Below are positions 8,447 through 17,762 of a stretch of 57,548 bases of DNA, piece by piece. The notes below the pieces were generated by a model. That model saw only the letters and a program-made list of their open reading frames with translations. It did no database searches and was not told where the DNA came from. The translations under genes and the position numbers were made by a program. Origin of the DNA: Candidatus Desulfovibrio intestinavium (lineage in GTDB: Bacteria; Desulfobacterota; Desulfovibrionia; Desulfovibrionales; Desulfovibrionaceae); contig DWZD01000034.1 in assembly GCA_019118345.1 (NCBI GenBank), forward strand, positions 1-57,548. Reading direction: 5' to 3'. The number at the start of each line of letters is the position of its first letter. Position 1 is the first letter of the stretch.

Positions 8447-8564
8447 TTTCTTTCCTCCTACACTCTTCCCGGCCCCCCCGGCCAGGGTTGTTGTGCGGCG
8501 TATCGGGATCAGGCGGAAAAAGAAAGGCCGCACAAGCTGAAAGGAACAATTTTCCGAAAGGTTG

Positions 8565-9371
8565 TCAAGCTCTGGCAGCCCAAAGCAGGCTCAAATTCTG
8601 AAAATCGGCCACGGAAAGCTGCTCGGGACGCAGATTTGGGTCAAGATTTGCCGCCTGCGGCAGATCCTGAAGGGCACTTTCCCCGCTGCGGCGAAAGATG
8701 CCCCCGATCTGCTTGCGGCGCTGCTGGAAGCAGATTTTCAGCAGGCGCGACAAATGGTCAGCATGGAGCGGCCGGGCCTCGGGCGGCAGAGGGGTGAAGG
8801 ACAGCACGGCGGAATCCACTCTGGGCGGCGGGCTGAAGGCTCCCGGCCCCACGATGAATTCCAGACGCGGGCTGACAAAGCTCTGCACCCAGACCGACAG
8901 CGCGCCGTACTGGGCCGTGCCGGGTCGGGCGGCAAGGCGTTGCCCCACCTCCTTTTGCACCATGAAGGCTCCACGCAGCAGGCCGCGTGCCTGCGCCACC
9001 ATGTCCCAGAGCATGGGCGAGGCCACATTGTAGGGCAGATTGCCCGCGATTTTCCACGGATAGTCCGGCGTGATGCGCGACCAGTCAAAGCGCAGGGCGT
9101 CGCAGAGCACGGCCTGTGTGCGCGTCCCGGCCTGACGCTGCCGCTCGGCGGCCCAGTGATTGTCCTTTTCCAGCAGGAGCAGGCGGGCATGGGGCTGGGC
9201 CTCCAGGGCGCGGGTCAGCGCGCCCGGCCCGGGGCCGATCTCGATGACGCGATCTCCGGACTCGGGCAGGAGCAGGGCGGCAATGCGCCGGCAGATATGG
9301 TCGTGCTTCAGGAAATGCTGGCCAAGGCTCTTTTTGGCTGCGGGCTGGGCGGCAGGGGCGGGCTGTTTCAT
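8565..9371 (-). CDS. rsmA: 16S rRNA (adenine1518-N6/adenine1519-N6)-dimethyltransferase
   Basis: The product has 268 residues. It opens with KKSLGQHFL, the KsgA/RsmA N-terminal signature, then the SAM-binding loop VIEIGPGPGALT and the catalytic motif IAGNLPYNVASP. A C-terminal rRNA-binding region (QQRRKQIGGIFRR) follows. The enzyme dimethylates two adjacent adenines in the helix 45 loop of 16S rRNA, a late 30S assembly step. Start options are ATG 9371 (MKQPAPA) or ATG 9380 (MRAMKQ); neither has a strong ribosome site. The gene begins 8-17 bases after the EF-G stop, so the two are probably co-transcribed. Confidence 0.95.
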   Translation of the reverse strand: MKQPAPAAQPAAKKSLGQHFLKHDHICRRIAALLLPESGDRVIEIGPGPGALTRALEAQPHARLLLLEKDNHWAAERQRQAGTRTQAVLCDALRFDWSRITPDYPWKIAGNLPYNVASPMLWDMVAQARGLLRGAFMVQKEVGQRLAARPGTAQYGALSVWVQSFVSPRLEFIVGPGAFSPPPRVDSAVLSFTPLPPEARPLHADHLSRLLKICFQQRRKQIGGIFRRSGESALQDLPQAANLDPNLRPEQLSVADFQNLSLLWAARA

Positions 9372-9387
9372 GGCGCGCATCCCGCGA

Positions 9388-11430
9388 TCAGGGCAGGTCG
9401 AAGCGGTCAAAGGCCAGCATGAGGCCCGCACGGCCCTGCGTTGCCGAACGCAGCTGGGTGGAAAAGCCGAAGAGCCTGCGCAGGGGGGCCGTGGCCTGCA
9501 CCTGCTTGAGGCCCGCCCGATCCTGCAAATCGTCCACCTTGCCGCCGCAGGTTCCCAGCAGGCTGATGGCCGCGCCCAGAAAATCGTCCGGCACGCTGAT
9601 TTCCACCTTCATGATGGGTTCCAGGGTCACGGGCGAGGCGGCGGACACGGCCTCGCGCAGGGCCTGCCCGGCGGCAAGGTGCGTGCCCGGCACGGTGGTC
9701 AGACCCTCGATGCGCTCCACCAGCTCAAGGCGCACCGCCACATCTTCCAGCGGATAGCCGGTGCGTTCGCCGCTTTGCAGGGCGTCCCGCACGCCGGACA
9801 GGGCGGCGTCCAGCAGGGCCTTGGGCAGCAGGCGCGCGGCCTCCTGCGGATCAACGGGCAGAAAGTCGCCCACCGTGACCGCATTGCCCGTGCCGCGCTC
9901 GCGCGGGGCAATGCTCAGGCGTACATGGCCCTGATGGTGCTCCTTGCCGAGATCGCGGTCGAAAACCACGTCGGCCTCGCCCGTCCTGCGCACGCATTCG
10001 CGCAGGATGACCTGCGGATGCCCGGCGCGCGGTTCGATGCCGTATTCGCGGCGGATGCGCTCCAGCAAAATGTCCAGATGCAGTTCCCCCATGCCGGAGA
10101 CCATGCGACAGCCGGATTCCTCGTCCTGCCGCACGAGCAGGGTGGGATCCTCGGCGGCAAAGCGTTCAAGCGCCTCGTCCAGCACCTTGCCCTCGTCGGC
10201 ATTGCGCGGCTCCAGGGCCAGGGTGATGACCGGGGCGTAACTTTCGATGGCTTCCAGTCGCACCTGCCGTTCGCGTGCGCAGAAGGTCTCGCCGGTATGG
10301 GCCGAGCGCAGGCCGATGACGCTGACGATGTCGCCCGCCGAGGCGCTGTCCAGCTGTTCGCGGCGATCGGCGTGCATGCGGTAGAGGCGGCCCACACGCT
10401 CGTCACAGTTGCCGTTGACGTTGCGCAGGTTGTCCCCCTCATGCAGGGTGCCGGCATAGAGGCGCAGAAAGCTCAGTTTGCGCCCGTTTTCCATGAGCAC
10501 CTTGAAGACCAGCGCGGCCACGGGGGCAGCCGGGTCGGCGGGGATGGGGCTTTCCCGGCCTTCGGCATCCATGCCCACGGGCGCGGGAATGTCCAGCGGC
10601 GAGGGCAGCCAGGCGCAGACCCCGTCCAGCAGGGGCTGCACGCCGCTGTTGCGCAGGGCCGAACCGCAATAGACGGGCGTCACGGCGCGGGCAAGGGTGG
10701 CCCGGCGCAGGGCCTGCCGGATGTCCTCCGGCCCGTAGTCGCCGCCCAGATAGGCTTCCAGAAAGGCGTCGTCAGCCTCGGCCAGCTTTTCCAGCAGCAG
10801 TTCCCGCCACCGGGCGCAGAGCGCCGCCGCATCGCCGCCCGCCTCAGCCGCCGGTTGCCGCAGTACCGTGCGGCCCTGATCCTCCGGGGAAAAGGTGAGC
10901 ATTTCTTCGCTCAGCAGATCCACGAGGCCCCGGAAGTCCTCGCCCTGCCCGAGCGGTACGGTGAGCGGCAGGGGATTGGCCCCGAGACGCTCGCGCATGG
11001 CCGCGAGCACTGCCTCGAAATCCGCGCCCAGCCGGTCAATCTTGTTGATGAAGGCCAGTTTTGGCACGGCAAAGTGTTCGGACTGCCGCCAGACCGTTTC
11101 CGACTGCGGCTCCACGCCGGCCACGGCGCAAAAGACGCCCACCGCCCCGTCCAGCACGCGCAGGGAACGCTCCACCTCGATGGTGAAATCCACATGGCCG
11201 GGCGTGTCGATGAGGTTGAGCGTACAGTCGTTCCATTGGCAGGACGTACAGGCCGAGGTGATGGTGATGCCGCGTTCCTGCTCCTCGGGCAGGTAGTCCA
11301 TGGTGGCCGTGCCCTCATGCACTTCGCCCAGACGGTGGATTTTGCGGCTGTAAAAGAGCATGCGCTCGGAAAGGGTGGTTTTTCCGGCGTCGATGTGGGC
11401 GATGATGCCGATGTTGCGAATGTCCTTCAT
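9388..11430 (-). CDS. elongation factor G-like GTPase
   Basis: The product has 680 residues with full EF-G architecture. The GTPase motifs are AHIDAGKTT (G1), ERGITIT (switch I), DTPGHVDF (G3) and NKIDRLG (G4); later come the domain IV/V motifs of EF-G (GMGELHLDIL, EPIMKVEISVP). The ATG at 11430 follows AGGA. The canonical fusA normally sits with rpsL-rpsG-tufA; here the partners are rsmA and an unrelated protein, so this may be a second EF-G paralog. No insertion or missing motif marks it as a ribosome-protection protein. Whether it is the main translocase cannot be told from the window. Confidence 0.88.
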   Translation of the reverse strand: MKDIRNIGIIAHIDAGKTTLSERMLFYSRKIHRLGEVHEGTATMDYLPEEQERGITITSACTSCQWNDCTLNLIDTPGHVDFTIEVERSLRVLDGAVGVFCAVAGVEPQSETVWRQSEHFAVPKLAFINKIDRLGADFEAVLAAMRERLGANPLPLTVPLGQGEDFRGLVDLLSEEMLTFSPEDQGRTVLRQPAAEAGGDAAALCARWRELLLEKLAEADDAFLEAYLGGDYGPEDIRQALRRATLARAVTPVYCGSALRNSGVQPLLDGVCAWLPSPLDIPAPVGMDAEGRESPIPADPAAPVAALVFKVLMENGRKLSFLRLYAGTLHEGDNLRNVNGNCDERVGRLYRMHADRREQLDSASAGDIVSVIGLRSAHTGETFCARERQVRLEAIESYAPVITLALEPRNADEGKVLDEALERFAAEDPTLLVRQDEESGCRMVSGMGELHLDILLERIRREYGIEPRAGHPQVILRECVRRTGEADVVFDRDLGKEHHQGHVRLSIAPRERGTGNAVTVGDFLPVDPQEAARLLPKALLDAALSGVRDALQSGERTGYPLEDVAVRLELVERIEGLTTVPGTHLAAGQALREAVSAASPVTLEPIMKVEISVPDDFLGAAISLLGTCGGKVDDLQDRAGLKQVQATAPLRRLFGFSTQLRSATQGRAGLMLAFDRFDLP

Positions 11431-11471
11431 GCGCTGTCCTGTCGGGCTGGCGGGAAGAGGAAAAGGCGCGC

Positions 11472-12344
11472 CTACAGCGGGCCGAGGGCCATGCGCCGGA
11501 TGGCGAAGAACTCGGGCGTCAGGCCGTCATGCAGCCAGAAGCCTTCGCAGCCGGGCGTCAGGGCCAGCGGAGCCGCGCCGCGTCCGAAGGGCCGATCCGC
11601 GCTCAGGTGGCAGTGGGCGCGGGCGGCCTCAGGAGTGGTATAAATGGCCGACGGACTTTCCGGCAGGGCGGCGGTGCGGGCGCGCTTGACGCAGCCCTCG
11701 CCGTGGGCCAGCACAAGGGCCTCCATGTCGAAAAGATCCGGTTGCGGCAGGGCCAGGGCCGGGGCGCAGCGCTCCTCATAGCAGGGAATGTTGAGATGGC
11801 GCGCCGTCTGGACGGCAATGTCCAGCTCGCCCTTGTGCAGGAGAACGAGGCGGCCCGGGCCGGGCTGGGTTTCTTCCAGCAGGCGGCAGAGGCCCGTTTC
11901 GTCCAGACAGAACACATCCTCCACGCCGCCCAGTTCCAGAGCCAGCAGGGCCTGCGGCGTGGGCGTGAAGGAACCCGCGCCCACGCAGACGGCTCCCAGC
12001 AGGGGCACCTGGGCCAGCAGGCCGGGCAAAAAGGCCGCCGTCAGGCGCGCCGCCGCCGCATAGGCCGGAGGAAAGGCCACAATGGCCCACGGGGCCGGGC
12101 AGCGGTGGGACTCCTGCCAGAATCCGTTGAAGGGATCGCTCCAGCCGCCGTGCTGCTGCGCGGCCGGGCGGCCGAAATGGCTGGCCAGCAGGGCCAGACC
12201 GGTTTTGAGAAAAGCGCGCAGGGGAGCGGATGTGCCTTCGTAGGCAGCGGCGCAGGCCGCGTCGTCCACGCGGCGGGCGTCCAGCCATTGGGGCCAGCCG
12301 GCGGCCGGATCGTCAAAAATGTCGGGAAGGGTGGCGGCGTTCAT
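11472..12344 (-). CDS. uncharacterised protein, possibly histidinol/aldehyde-dehydrogenase-like
   Basis: The protein has 290 residues. The ATG at 12344 has a good GAGGAGA site, so I do not use the longer frame. A central stretch (AAARLTAAFLPGLLAQVP, then QALLALELGGVEDVFCLDE) resembles the alternating cofactor-domain segments of histidinol dehydrogenase and aldehyde dehydrogenase. I see no catalytic Cys/Glu or zinc-ligand motif, and the length is far below either family. It lies 41 bases upstream of EF-G on the same strand. Best treated as a conserved hypothetical of the HisD/ALDH-like fold, low confidence. Confidence 0.5.
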   Translation of the reverse strand: MNAATLPDIFDDPAAGWPQWLDARRVDDAACAAAYEGTSAPLRAFLKTGLALLASHFGRPAAQQHGGWSDPFNGFWQESHRCPAPWAIVAFPPAYAAAARLTAAFLPGLLAQVPLLGAVCVGAGSFTPTPQALLALELGGVEDVFCLDETGLCRLLEETQPGPGRLVLLHKGELDIAVQTARHLNIPCYEERCAPALALPQPDLFDMEALVLAHGEGCVKRARTAALPESPSAIYTTPEAARAHCHLSADRPFGRGAAPLALTPGCEGFWLHDGLTPEFFAIRRMALGPL

Positions 12345-12525
12345 GGAATCTCCTCGTTGGGCAGGGCATGTCTCCGGCGGCAGCGCCGTCCACGCGCGGC
12401 AGCGCTGCCCGACAAGCATAGCAGAACCTTGTCCCGTGCGCCAGTGGGCCGCGCGGCCCGTCGCGACACCCGCTTTGCCGGAGCCAGACCCGGCCTGTCC
12501 CGCTGCCGGAACGACCGGCAGGGCG

Positions 12526-12550
12526 AAAAAAAGGAGGGGCAAGCCCCTCC
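12526..12550 (-). terminator. Rho-independent terminator after the lipoprotein gene
   Basis: An 8-bp stem GGAGGGGC / GCCCCTCC with a two-base gap is followed on the minus strand by seven T residues. It lies 15 bases beyond the stop of the lipoprotein gene. Confidence 0.88.
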
Positions 12551-12565
12551 CGCGCGTATTCCGTC

Positions 12566-13033
12566 CTATTCCTTTTCGCAGGCCTGCCAGCGGCGCACCA
12601 CCTCGCGCCGCAGGCCCCCGGCCATGCCGTCCTTGCCGATCTTGAGCGCCGCATACGCCGCCCAGGGCAGGTTGCGGCACTGGACAGCGGCCGCATGCAC
12701 CACGTCGGCCAGGATGTCGTCCCGCCGATCCGTATGGCTCATGGCCAGCGCCGAGGCGCAGGCGGCGTCGTAACGGTGCTGTTCGAGGGCTTCCCGCGCC
12801 AGATTGGCCCGGCGCTCGTCCTTGTGTTCGGGCATGTCGCGGGTCAGGACAATGGCCGCCAGGGTCTGGGCCAGCGGATCATTGCCGGGATCCTCCTGAA
12901 TCCTGGTTACGGCGTCTTCCAGCAGGAGGGCGCGCTGTTCCAGTTTTTCGGGAATGACATCGCTGTCGCCACAGGCGGCAAGGCCGAGGCCCAGTCCGGC
13001 GACAAAGGTCGCGGTCAACAGACGTTTGCTCAT
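12566..13033 (-). CDS. small putative lipoprotein
   Basis: The protein has 155 residues. A short signal (MSKRLLTATFVAGLGLG) ends in the lipobox LAAC with the Cys at residue 21, so lipid anchoring in the envelope is expected. The mature part is alpha-helical and charged, with three further Cys residues (DAACAS, VQCRNL, WQACEKE). No known enzymatic motif is seen. It lies 120 bases downstream of argH and ends in a strong terminator. The helical pattern suggests a small TPR-like or hydrophilic scaffold, but that is a guess. Confidence 0.75.
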   Translation of the reverse strand: MSKRLLTATFVAGLGLGLAACGDSDVIPEKLEQRALLLEDAVTRIQEDPGNDPLAQTLAAIVLTRDMPEHKDERRANLAREALEQHRYDAACASALAMSHTDRRDDILADVVHAAAVQCRNLPWAAYAALKIGKDGMAGGLRREVVRRWQACEKE

Positions 13034-13154
13034 GAAGGCGTTTATCCTGTTGCAGGTTGATGAAGGGCGCATCTTCCCGCCGTCCGCAAGGGTTCCATTC
13101 CGGCGGGGGCGCGCCATGCCCTGTCCGTCGGGAACAGGGCAACGGGACATTGGA

Positions 13155-14543
13155 TCAGTCGCGGCCCGCCAGCCACTGCCGCAGCTGTTCGAGCTGGCGC
13201 GCCACGGACTTCGGCCCGGTTCCGGCCGGGGTTTCGCGGCGGCGCACGGCGGCGTCGTAATCGAGCACGGCATACACATCCTCGTCGATGCGCGCATCCA
13301 GCGTTCTGAGCTGCTCGAGGCTCAGATCCTCGAGGCCCTTGCCTTCCTTTTCGGCCAGGGCCACGGCATGCCCGGTGACGTGATGGGCCTCGCGGAAGGG
13401 CAGGCCCTTGCCCACAAGATAGTCGGCCAGTTCCGTGGCGTTGAGGAAGCCGCGCGCGCAGGCGGCGCGCATGCGATCGGTACGGAAGGAGGCTTCCTCC
13501 AGCATGCCCGCCATGAGGCTGAGCGAGGCTTCCACCGTGCGGTCGGCATCGAGGAAACCTTCCTTGTCTTCCTGCAAATCCCGGTTGTAGGTGAGGGGCA
13601 GGCCCTTGACCGTGGTGAGCAGGCCCATGAGCGCGCCATACACCCGGCCGGTCTTGCCGCGCATGAGTTCGGCCACATCGGGATTCTTTTTTTGCGGCAT
13701 GATGGAAGAGCCGGTGGAATAGCCGTCCGAGAGGCTCACGAAGCCGAAGGCCGGATTGGCCCAGAGGATGATTTCCTCGCAGAGACGGGACAGGTGGGCC
13801 ATGATGCAGGAGGCGGCGAACAGGGCTTCCAGCACGAAGTCCCGGTCGGACACGCCGTCCATGGAATTGCCGTAAATGGCCTCGAAGCCCACTTCCCGGG
13901 CCACGCTTTCGGGGTCGAGGGGATAGGTGGTTCCGGCAAGGGCCGCGCAGCCCAGCGGGGAGACGCGCACCCGTTTGCGCACGTCGTCCAGCCGCTCGAC
14001 ATCGCGGGCGAACATCCAGGCATAGGCCAGCAGATGATGGGCAAGGCTCACGGGCTGGGCCGGTTGCAGATGGGTGCAGCCGGGCAGGATGTCGGCCTGA
14101 TGGCCGTCGGCCAGACGCACGAGGGTGGCCACCAGATGCGCGGCGGCCTTCTGCCAGTCGGCCAGCCGGTCATTGACGAAGAGCCGGAAAGTGAGGCCCA
14201 CCTGATCATTGCGGCTGCGCCCGGTATGCAGCTTCTTGCCGGTATCGCCCACCAGCTCGGTGAGGCGGGCCTCGATGTTCATGTGCACGTCTTCCAGAGC
14301 GGGCTGCCAGTCAAATGTCCCGTCCTCGATTTCCTTCCTGACGGCATTGAGGCCGCGCACAAGGGTTTCGGCCTCCTGCGGGGTGATGATGCCCTGCCGC
14401 CCCAGCATGCGGGCATGGGCCTGCGAGGCGCGGATGTCCTGCGCGTAGAGGGCGCGATCATAGGTTTGGGAATCGGTATAGGCGGCCACGGCCTCCCGGG
14501 GGCCTTCGGCAAAGCGGCCGCCCCAGCTCTGATTGGTGCTCAT
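13155..14543 (-). CDS. argH: argininosuccinate lyase
   Basis: The product has 462 residues, full length for ArgH. It starts [15 protein letters not shown], with SRNDQV in the substrate region, THLQPAQPV around the catalytic His, and the superfamily signature [12 protein letters not shown] with the catalytic Ser. It cleaves argininosuccinate to arginine and fumarate, the last step of arginine synthesis. It follows argG (stop to start 87 bases) and the two are probably one transcript. The start at 14543 gives the conserved N-terminus, although its ribosome site (GAGAG) is modest. Confidence 0.97.
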   Translation of the reverse strand: MSTNQSWGGRFAEGPREAVAAYTDSQTYDRALYAQDIRASQAHARMLGRQGIITPQEAETLVRGLNAVRKEIEDGTFDWQPALEDVHMNIEARLTELVGDTGKKLHTGRSRNDQVGLTFRLFVNDRLADWQKAAAHLVATLVRLADGHQADILPGCTHLQPAQPVSLAHHLLAYAWMFARDVERLDDVRKRVRVSPLGCAALAGTTYPLDPESVAREVGFEAIYGNSMDGVSDRDFVLEALFAASCIMAHLSRLCEEIILWANPAFGFVSLSDGYSTGSSIMPQKKNPDVAELMRGKTGRVYGALMGLLTTVKGLPLTYNRDLQEDKEGFLDADRTVEASLSLMAGMLEEASFRTDRMRAACARGFLNATELADYLVGKGLPFREAHHVTGHAVALAEKEGKGLEDLSLEQLRTLDARIDEDVYAVLDYDAAVRRRETPAGTGPKSVARQLEQLRQWLAGRD

Positions 14544-14630
14544 AGTCAGCTCTCGCAAAAGAAGAAGGTGCGGAAAAGGCGCGGAGACCCGCCGGGGCCG
14601 TCCGCGCCTGTCCATGACGCCGATGCCGGG

Positions 14631-15839
14631 CTATTTGCCCAGCTTGGCCTTGATGGCGGCGTACATGCCGAGCCGCAGGCCGTTGAGGCGGATGAAGCCC
14701 GCCGCATCCTTGTGATCGTAATCGCCGCCCTCGAAGGTGGCGAGATCCTCGGAGAAGAGGGAATAGGGAGAGGTGCGGCAGAGCGGCCAGACCCCACCCT
14801 TGTAGAGCTTGGCCTTCACCGTGCCGGTGACCGTCTCCTGCGACTTGTCGAAAAAGGCCTGCATGGCTTCGCGTTCGGGCGAGAACCAGTAGCCGTTGTA
14901 AACGGCGTGGGAGTAGGGCACGGCCAGCTGATCGCGAATGGCCAGCAGATCGCGATCCATGCAGATGCCCTCAAGGTCGCGCTGCAGGGCAAAGAGCAGG
15001 GTGCCGGCGGGATTTTCGTACACGCCGCGGCACTTCATGCCCACATAGCGGTTTTCCACCATGTCGTCACGGCCGATGCCGTGCTTGCCCGCCTTTTCGG
15101 CCAGCACGCGAATAATGTTGTAGGGCGAGAGCTTTTCCCCGTTGACGGACACGGGATTGCCGGCCTCAAAGCCCACTTCGATGATTTCCGGCTCGTTGGG
15201 GGCCTGCTCCACGGGCACGCAACGCTCGTGGCAGGATTCGTGCGGGGCATTGGCCGGATCTTCCAGTTCGCTGCCTTCAAAGCTCGTGTGCAGCATGTTG
15301 GCGTCCATGCTGTAGCGTTTGGCCGCGGAGGAAATGGGAATGCCGTGCTTTTCGGCAAAGGCGTTGAGGGCCGTGCGGGACATGAGATCCCATTCGCGCC
15401 AGGGGGCGATGACCTTGATGTCCGGCGCGAGCGCCTTGGCGGAAAATTCAAAGCGCACCTGATCGTTGCCCTTGCCGGTGGCGCCGTGGGAAATGGCGTC
15501 CGCGCCCTCCTTGCGGGCGATGTCGATAAGGGCCTTGGTGATGCAGGGCCGGGCGATGGAGGTGCCCAGCATGTAGCGGTTCTCGTAGCGGGCGGCGCCG
15601 CGCATCATGGGAAAGACGAAATCCCGCGCCATTTCCTCGCGCAAATCCACCACATAGGCCTTGGAAGCGCCGGTCTTGTAGGCCTTGGCCTCGACCCCGC
15701 TCAGGTCTTCCGGCTGGCCGAGGTCAGCCGTGCAGGTGATGACTTCGCAATGGTAGGTTTCAATCAGCCATTTGAGGATGACTGAGGTATCCAGCCCGCC
15801 GGAATAGGCGAGCACCACTTTTTTGATCTTGTTGCTCAT
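14631..15839 (-). CDS. argG: argininosuccinate synthase
   Basis: The product has 402 residues. The PP-loop AYSGGLDTS is near residue 11 and the family motif [14 protein letters not shown] is near residue 115. It joins citrulline and aspartate using ATP, and ArgH next door finishes the pathway. The ATG at 15839 has GAGG upstream. The carbamoyltransferase and earlier arginine genes are not in the window. Upstream lies an unusual pair of 24-bp repeats (15915-15998) that could regulate it, though the repeats do not resemble AT-rich ArgR boxes. Confidence 0.97.
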   Translation of the reverse strand: MSNKIKKVVLAYSGGLDTSVILKWLIETYHCEVITCTADLGQPEDLSGVEAKAYKTGASKAYVVDLREEMARDFVFPMMRGAARYENRYMLGTSIARPCITKALIDIARKEGADAISHGATGKGNDQVRFEFSAKALAPDIKVIAPWREWDLMSRTALNAFAEKHGIPISSAAKRYSMDANMLHTSFEGSELEDPANAPHESCHERCVPVEQAPNEPEIIEVGFEAGNPVSVNGEKLSPYNIIRVLAEKAGKHGIGRDDMVENRYVGMKCRGVYENPAGTLLFALQRDLEGICMDRDLLAIRDQLAVPYSHAVYNGYWFSPEREAMQAFFDKSQETVTGTVKAKLYKGGVWPLCRTSPYSLFSEDLATFEGGDYDHKDAAGFIRLNGLRLGMYAAIKAKLGK

Positions 15840-15914
15840 GGCAGCCTCGCTAGAAAAGAGTGGCCGCAAGTATTGCCGCAAATGGCGGCTTTGGCAAGTC
15901 CCCCCCTTGCGTCC

Positions 15915-15998
15915 CCCGCCGTATGGGCGCGCGGGAAGCTGAGAATCAAACTCTCCAGTTCAAATCTGTTGCAACCCGCCGTATGGGCGCGCGGGAAG
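15915..15998. repeat. two identical 24-bp palindromic repeats, 60-bp period
   Basis: The same 24 bases (beginning CCCGCCGTATGGGCG, ending GCGGGAAG) occur at 15915-15938 and 15975-15998. Start-to-start distance is exactly 60 bp with a 36-bp unique AT-richer spacer. Each copy can fold, with CCCGC pairing with GCGGG around GCCnnnnnGGC. Possible readings are a degenerate two-repeat CRISPR or a tandem operator upstream of argG. Confidence 0.8.
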
Positions 15999-16216
15999 CG
16001 GCCCGAAACACGACCGGAAAGAAGGACGACGGCATGGTTTGCGCGGGATGGGTGGCCGCGCGCGGGGGGCCTTGTGGGCCGGGCTTTCGGCCACGGCGGC
16101 GGCGCTGGCCGGCCCTGCGGCAAGGGTGGGAAACCGTGGGAGAGCGAGAATGATTTTTGATAAGTAATATGCTGAATTTCAAGAAAAAGTTTGTATGCTG
16201 CCGTGGGTATCGTCTC

Positions 16217-16245
16217 TTGACAGAGGGGAGGGCTTGGGGCATAAG
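16217..16245 (+). promoter_or_regulatory. dcw cluster promoter (sigma-70 type)
   Basis: A consensus TTGACA (16217-16222) is followed after exactly 17 bases by CATAAG (16240-16245) as the -10 element. Initiation near 16252 would give a leader of about 35 bases before the mraZ GTG. Confidence 0.75.
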
Positions 16246-16281
16246 TGGGAAAAAGTGGTAAAACATGGTAATTGTGTGGTA
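16246..16281 (+). promoter_or_regulatory. MraZ-box operator array
   Basis: TGGGA (16246), TGGTA (16256), TGGTA (16266) and TGGTA (16277) are spaced 10, 10 and 11 bases apart. MraZ is known to bind direct repeats of TGG(G/T)N at 10-bp spacing upstream of its own gene, so this is very probably the autoregulatory operator. It overlaps the expected transcription start and the mraZ ribosome-binding region. Confidence 0.85.
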
Positions 16282-16285
16282 GATC

Positions 16286-16732
16286 GTGAGAAAGCTCTTT
16301 CGTGGCAGTTTTCATCGCAGCCTGGACGCCAAGGGGCGTCTGATGCTGCCTCCCGGATTCCGCGACGGCCTGCAGGCCGAAGGCGGGAACGGGACATTCT
16401 GGCTCACGGCCTACTACGGACATTTGACGGCCTATCTGCCCGATGACTGGGAAAAGATCATCGAGCAGCTGAGCCGTATCCGCTTTCCTTCCCCGGCGCT
16501 GTCCCATTTCAAGTCCAAGGTCATCGGGCTGGCACAGGAGATGATCCCTGACCCGCAAGGGCGGGTGCGCATACCGCAACCGCTCATGCGCGAGGCCGGA
16601 TTGTGCAAGGACGTGGTGCTGGTGGGCATGCTCGACAAGTTTGAAATCTGGGATCAGGGCCGCCATGACGCCATTGAGCTTGCGGATGTCTCCGCCGAAC
16701 TGGCGGCCAGCGGCATAGAATTCTCCTTGTAA
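16286..16732 (+). CDS. mraZ: transcriptional regulator MraZ
   Basis: The product has 148 residues, typical length. It carries two SpoVT/AbrB-like half domains, each with the DxxxR signature: LDAKGRLMLPPGF near the N-terminus and PDPQGRVRIPQPL in the middle. MraZ forms a ring that binds the repeated boxes upstream of its own gene and tunes the dcw operon. The start is GTG at 16286, giving MRKLFRGSFH; there is no good ribosome site because the MraZ boxes occupy that stretch. It is the first gene of the 15-gene division cluster. Confidence 0.96.
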   Translation: MRKLFRGSFHRSLDAKGRLMLPPGFRDGLQAEGGNGTFWLTAYYGHLTAYLPDDWEKIIEQLSRIRFPSPALSHFKSKVIGLAQEMIPDPQGRVRIPQPLMREAGLCKDVVLVGMLDKFEIWDQGRHDAIELADVSAELAASGIEFSL

Positions 16733-16742
16733 AGGGGTGCGC

Positions 16743-17762
16743 ATGAGCCTTGCATCCTCTGTCAGCGATATTGCCTCGCGCCATCTTTCCGTGCTGCCGC
16801 GCGAAACGCTGGCGGTCTTTGCCCCGCTCTGGACGGAGGGCGAGGGGGATGTGCGCCTGCTGGACGGCACGCTGGGTCTCGGCGGGCACACCCAGGCCCT
16901 GCTGGAAGCCTCGCCGCGCGTGCGCGTCTGCGGTCTGGACAGGGACGAGGAGGCGCTCGCCCTGGCCCGGCAGCGGCTGGCCCCCCACGGGGATCGCTTC
17001 CGGGGGTTCCATATTTGCTACAGCCGCTTTGCAGAGGCCCTGGACGAACTGGGCTGGGACAGGCTGGACGGGGCGCTGCTGGACATCGGCGTGTCCTCGC
17101 TGCAGCTGGACGAGGCCCAGCGCGGCTTCAGCTTTTACGGCGACGGCCCGCTGGACATGCGCATGGATCAGCAGTCCGGCCGGCCCTCGGCCTGGCACTG
17201 GGTCAACCGGGAATCCTTTGATCGCCTGCGGGACTGCATCGCCACCCTGGGCGAGGAGCCGCAGGCCGGGCGCATTGCCCGCACCATTGTGGAGGCCCGG
17301 CAAAAAGACAGCATCGATACCACCGCCCAGCTGGCCGCGCTGGTGGAGCGCGCCTATCCGCCAGCCTGGCGGGCGAAGGCCCGCCGTCACCCGGCCACGC
17401 GCACCTTTCAGGCCCTGCGCATGGCCGTCAATGACGAGCTGGGCGAACTGCAGGCCTTTCTGGACGCCATTCTGGGGCGCTTGCGGGTGGGCGGACGGCT
17501 GGCCGTCATCTGCTTTCATTCGCTGGAGGATCGCATGGTCAAGCAGGCCATGCGGCACTGGGCCGAGGGCTGCCGCTGTCCGCGCCATGTCATGCGCTGC
17601 GTCTGCGGTCACGAGCCTGAGGTGCGCATTCTGTTCAAGAAGCCCGTGCAGGCCGGCGAGGACGAGCTGGCCCGCAATCTGCGGGCAAGCAGCGCCAAGT
17701 TGCGCGCCGCGGAAAAGATCGCTGAAGCCGCGACGGCAGGGAGTGAATCGCCATGCGCATGA
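16743..17762 (+). CDS. rsmH: 16S rRNA (cytosine1402-N4)-methyltransferase
   Basis: The product has 339 residues. It has the SAM-binding loop DGTLGLGGHTQALL, the acidic motif GLDRDEEAL, and the RsmH signatures DIGVSSLQLDEAQRGFSF and FHSLEDRMVKQ. It methylates N4 of C1402 in the ribosomal P site. A cysteine cluster (CRCPRHVMRCVCG) near the C-terminus is of the kind seen in many RsmH proteins. ATG 16743 is preferred to GTG 16737 because AAAGGGG lies at the right distance. The last 10 bases overlap ftsL. Confidence 0.96.
   Translation: MSLASSVSDIASRHLSVLPRETLAVFAPLWTEGEGDVRLLDGTLGLGGHTQALLEASPRVRVCGLDRDEEALALARQRLAPHGDRFRGFHICYSRFAEALDELGWDRLDGALLDIGVSSLQLDEAQRGFSFYGDGPLDMRMDQQSGRPSAWHWVNRESFDRLRDCIATLGEEPQAGRIARTIVEARQKDSIDTTAQLAALVERAYPPAWRAKARRHPATRTFQALRMAVNDELGELQAFLDAILGRLRVGGRLAVICFHSLEDRMVKQAMRHWAEGCRCPRHVMRCVCGHEPEVRILFKKPVQAGEDELARNLRASSAKLRAAEKIAEAATAGSESPCA

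Larger units (their letters stand above)
15840..16285. other. divergent intergenic region between argG and mraZ
   Basis: This is a 446-bp control region. From left to right it holds the argG ribosome site, two 24-bp repeats (15915-15938, 15975-15998), a GC-rich middle with no plausible gene, an AT-rich stretch near 16150-16195, and the mraZ promoter with MraZ boxes (16217-16281). Short frames inside it show no family resemblance. Confidence 0.7.

Noticed and set aside
12954..13297. Longer start of the lipoprotein gene
   Set aside because: The LAAC lipobox only makes sense with the start at 13033; the upstream part overlaps the argH 3' end antisense-like and has no signal.
15915..15998. CRISPR array
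   Set aside because: Only two repeat copies, no cas genes in the window and no third repeat within several hundred bases. Kept as an observation, not as a CRISPR feature.
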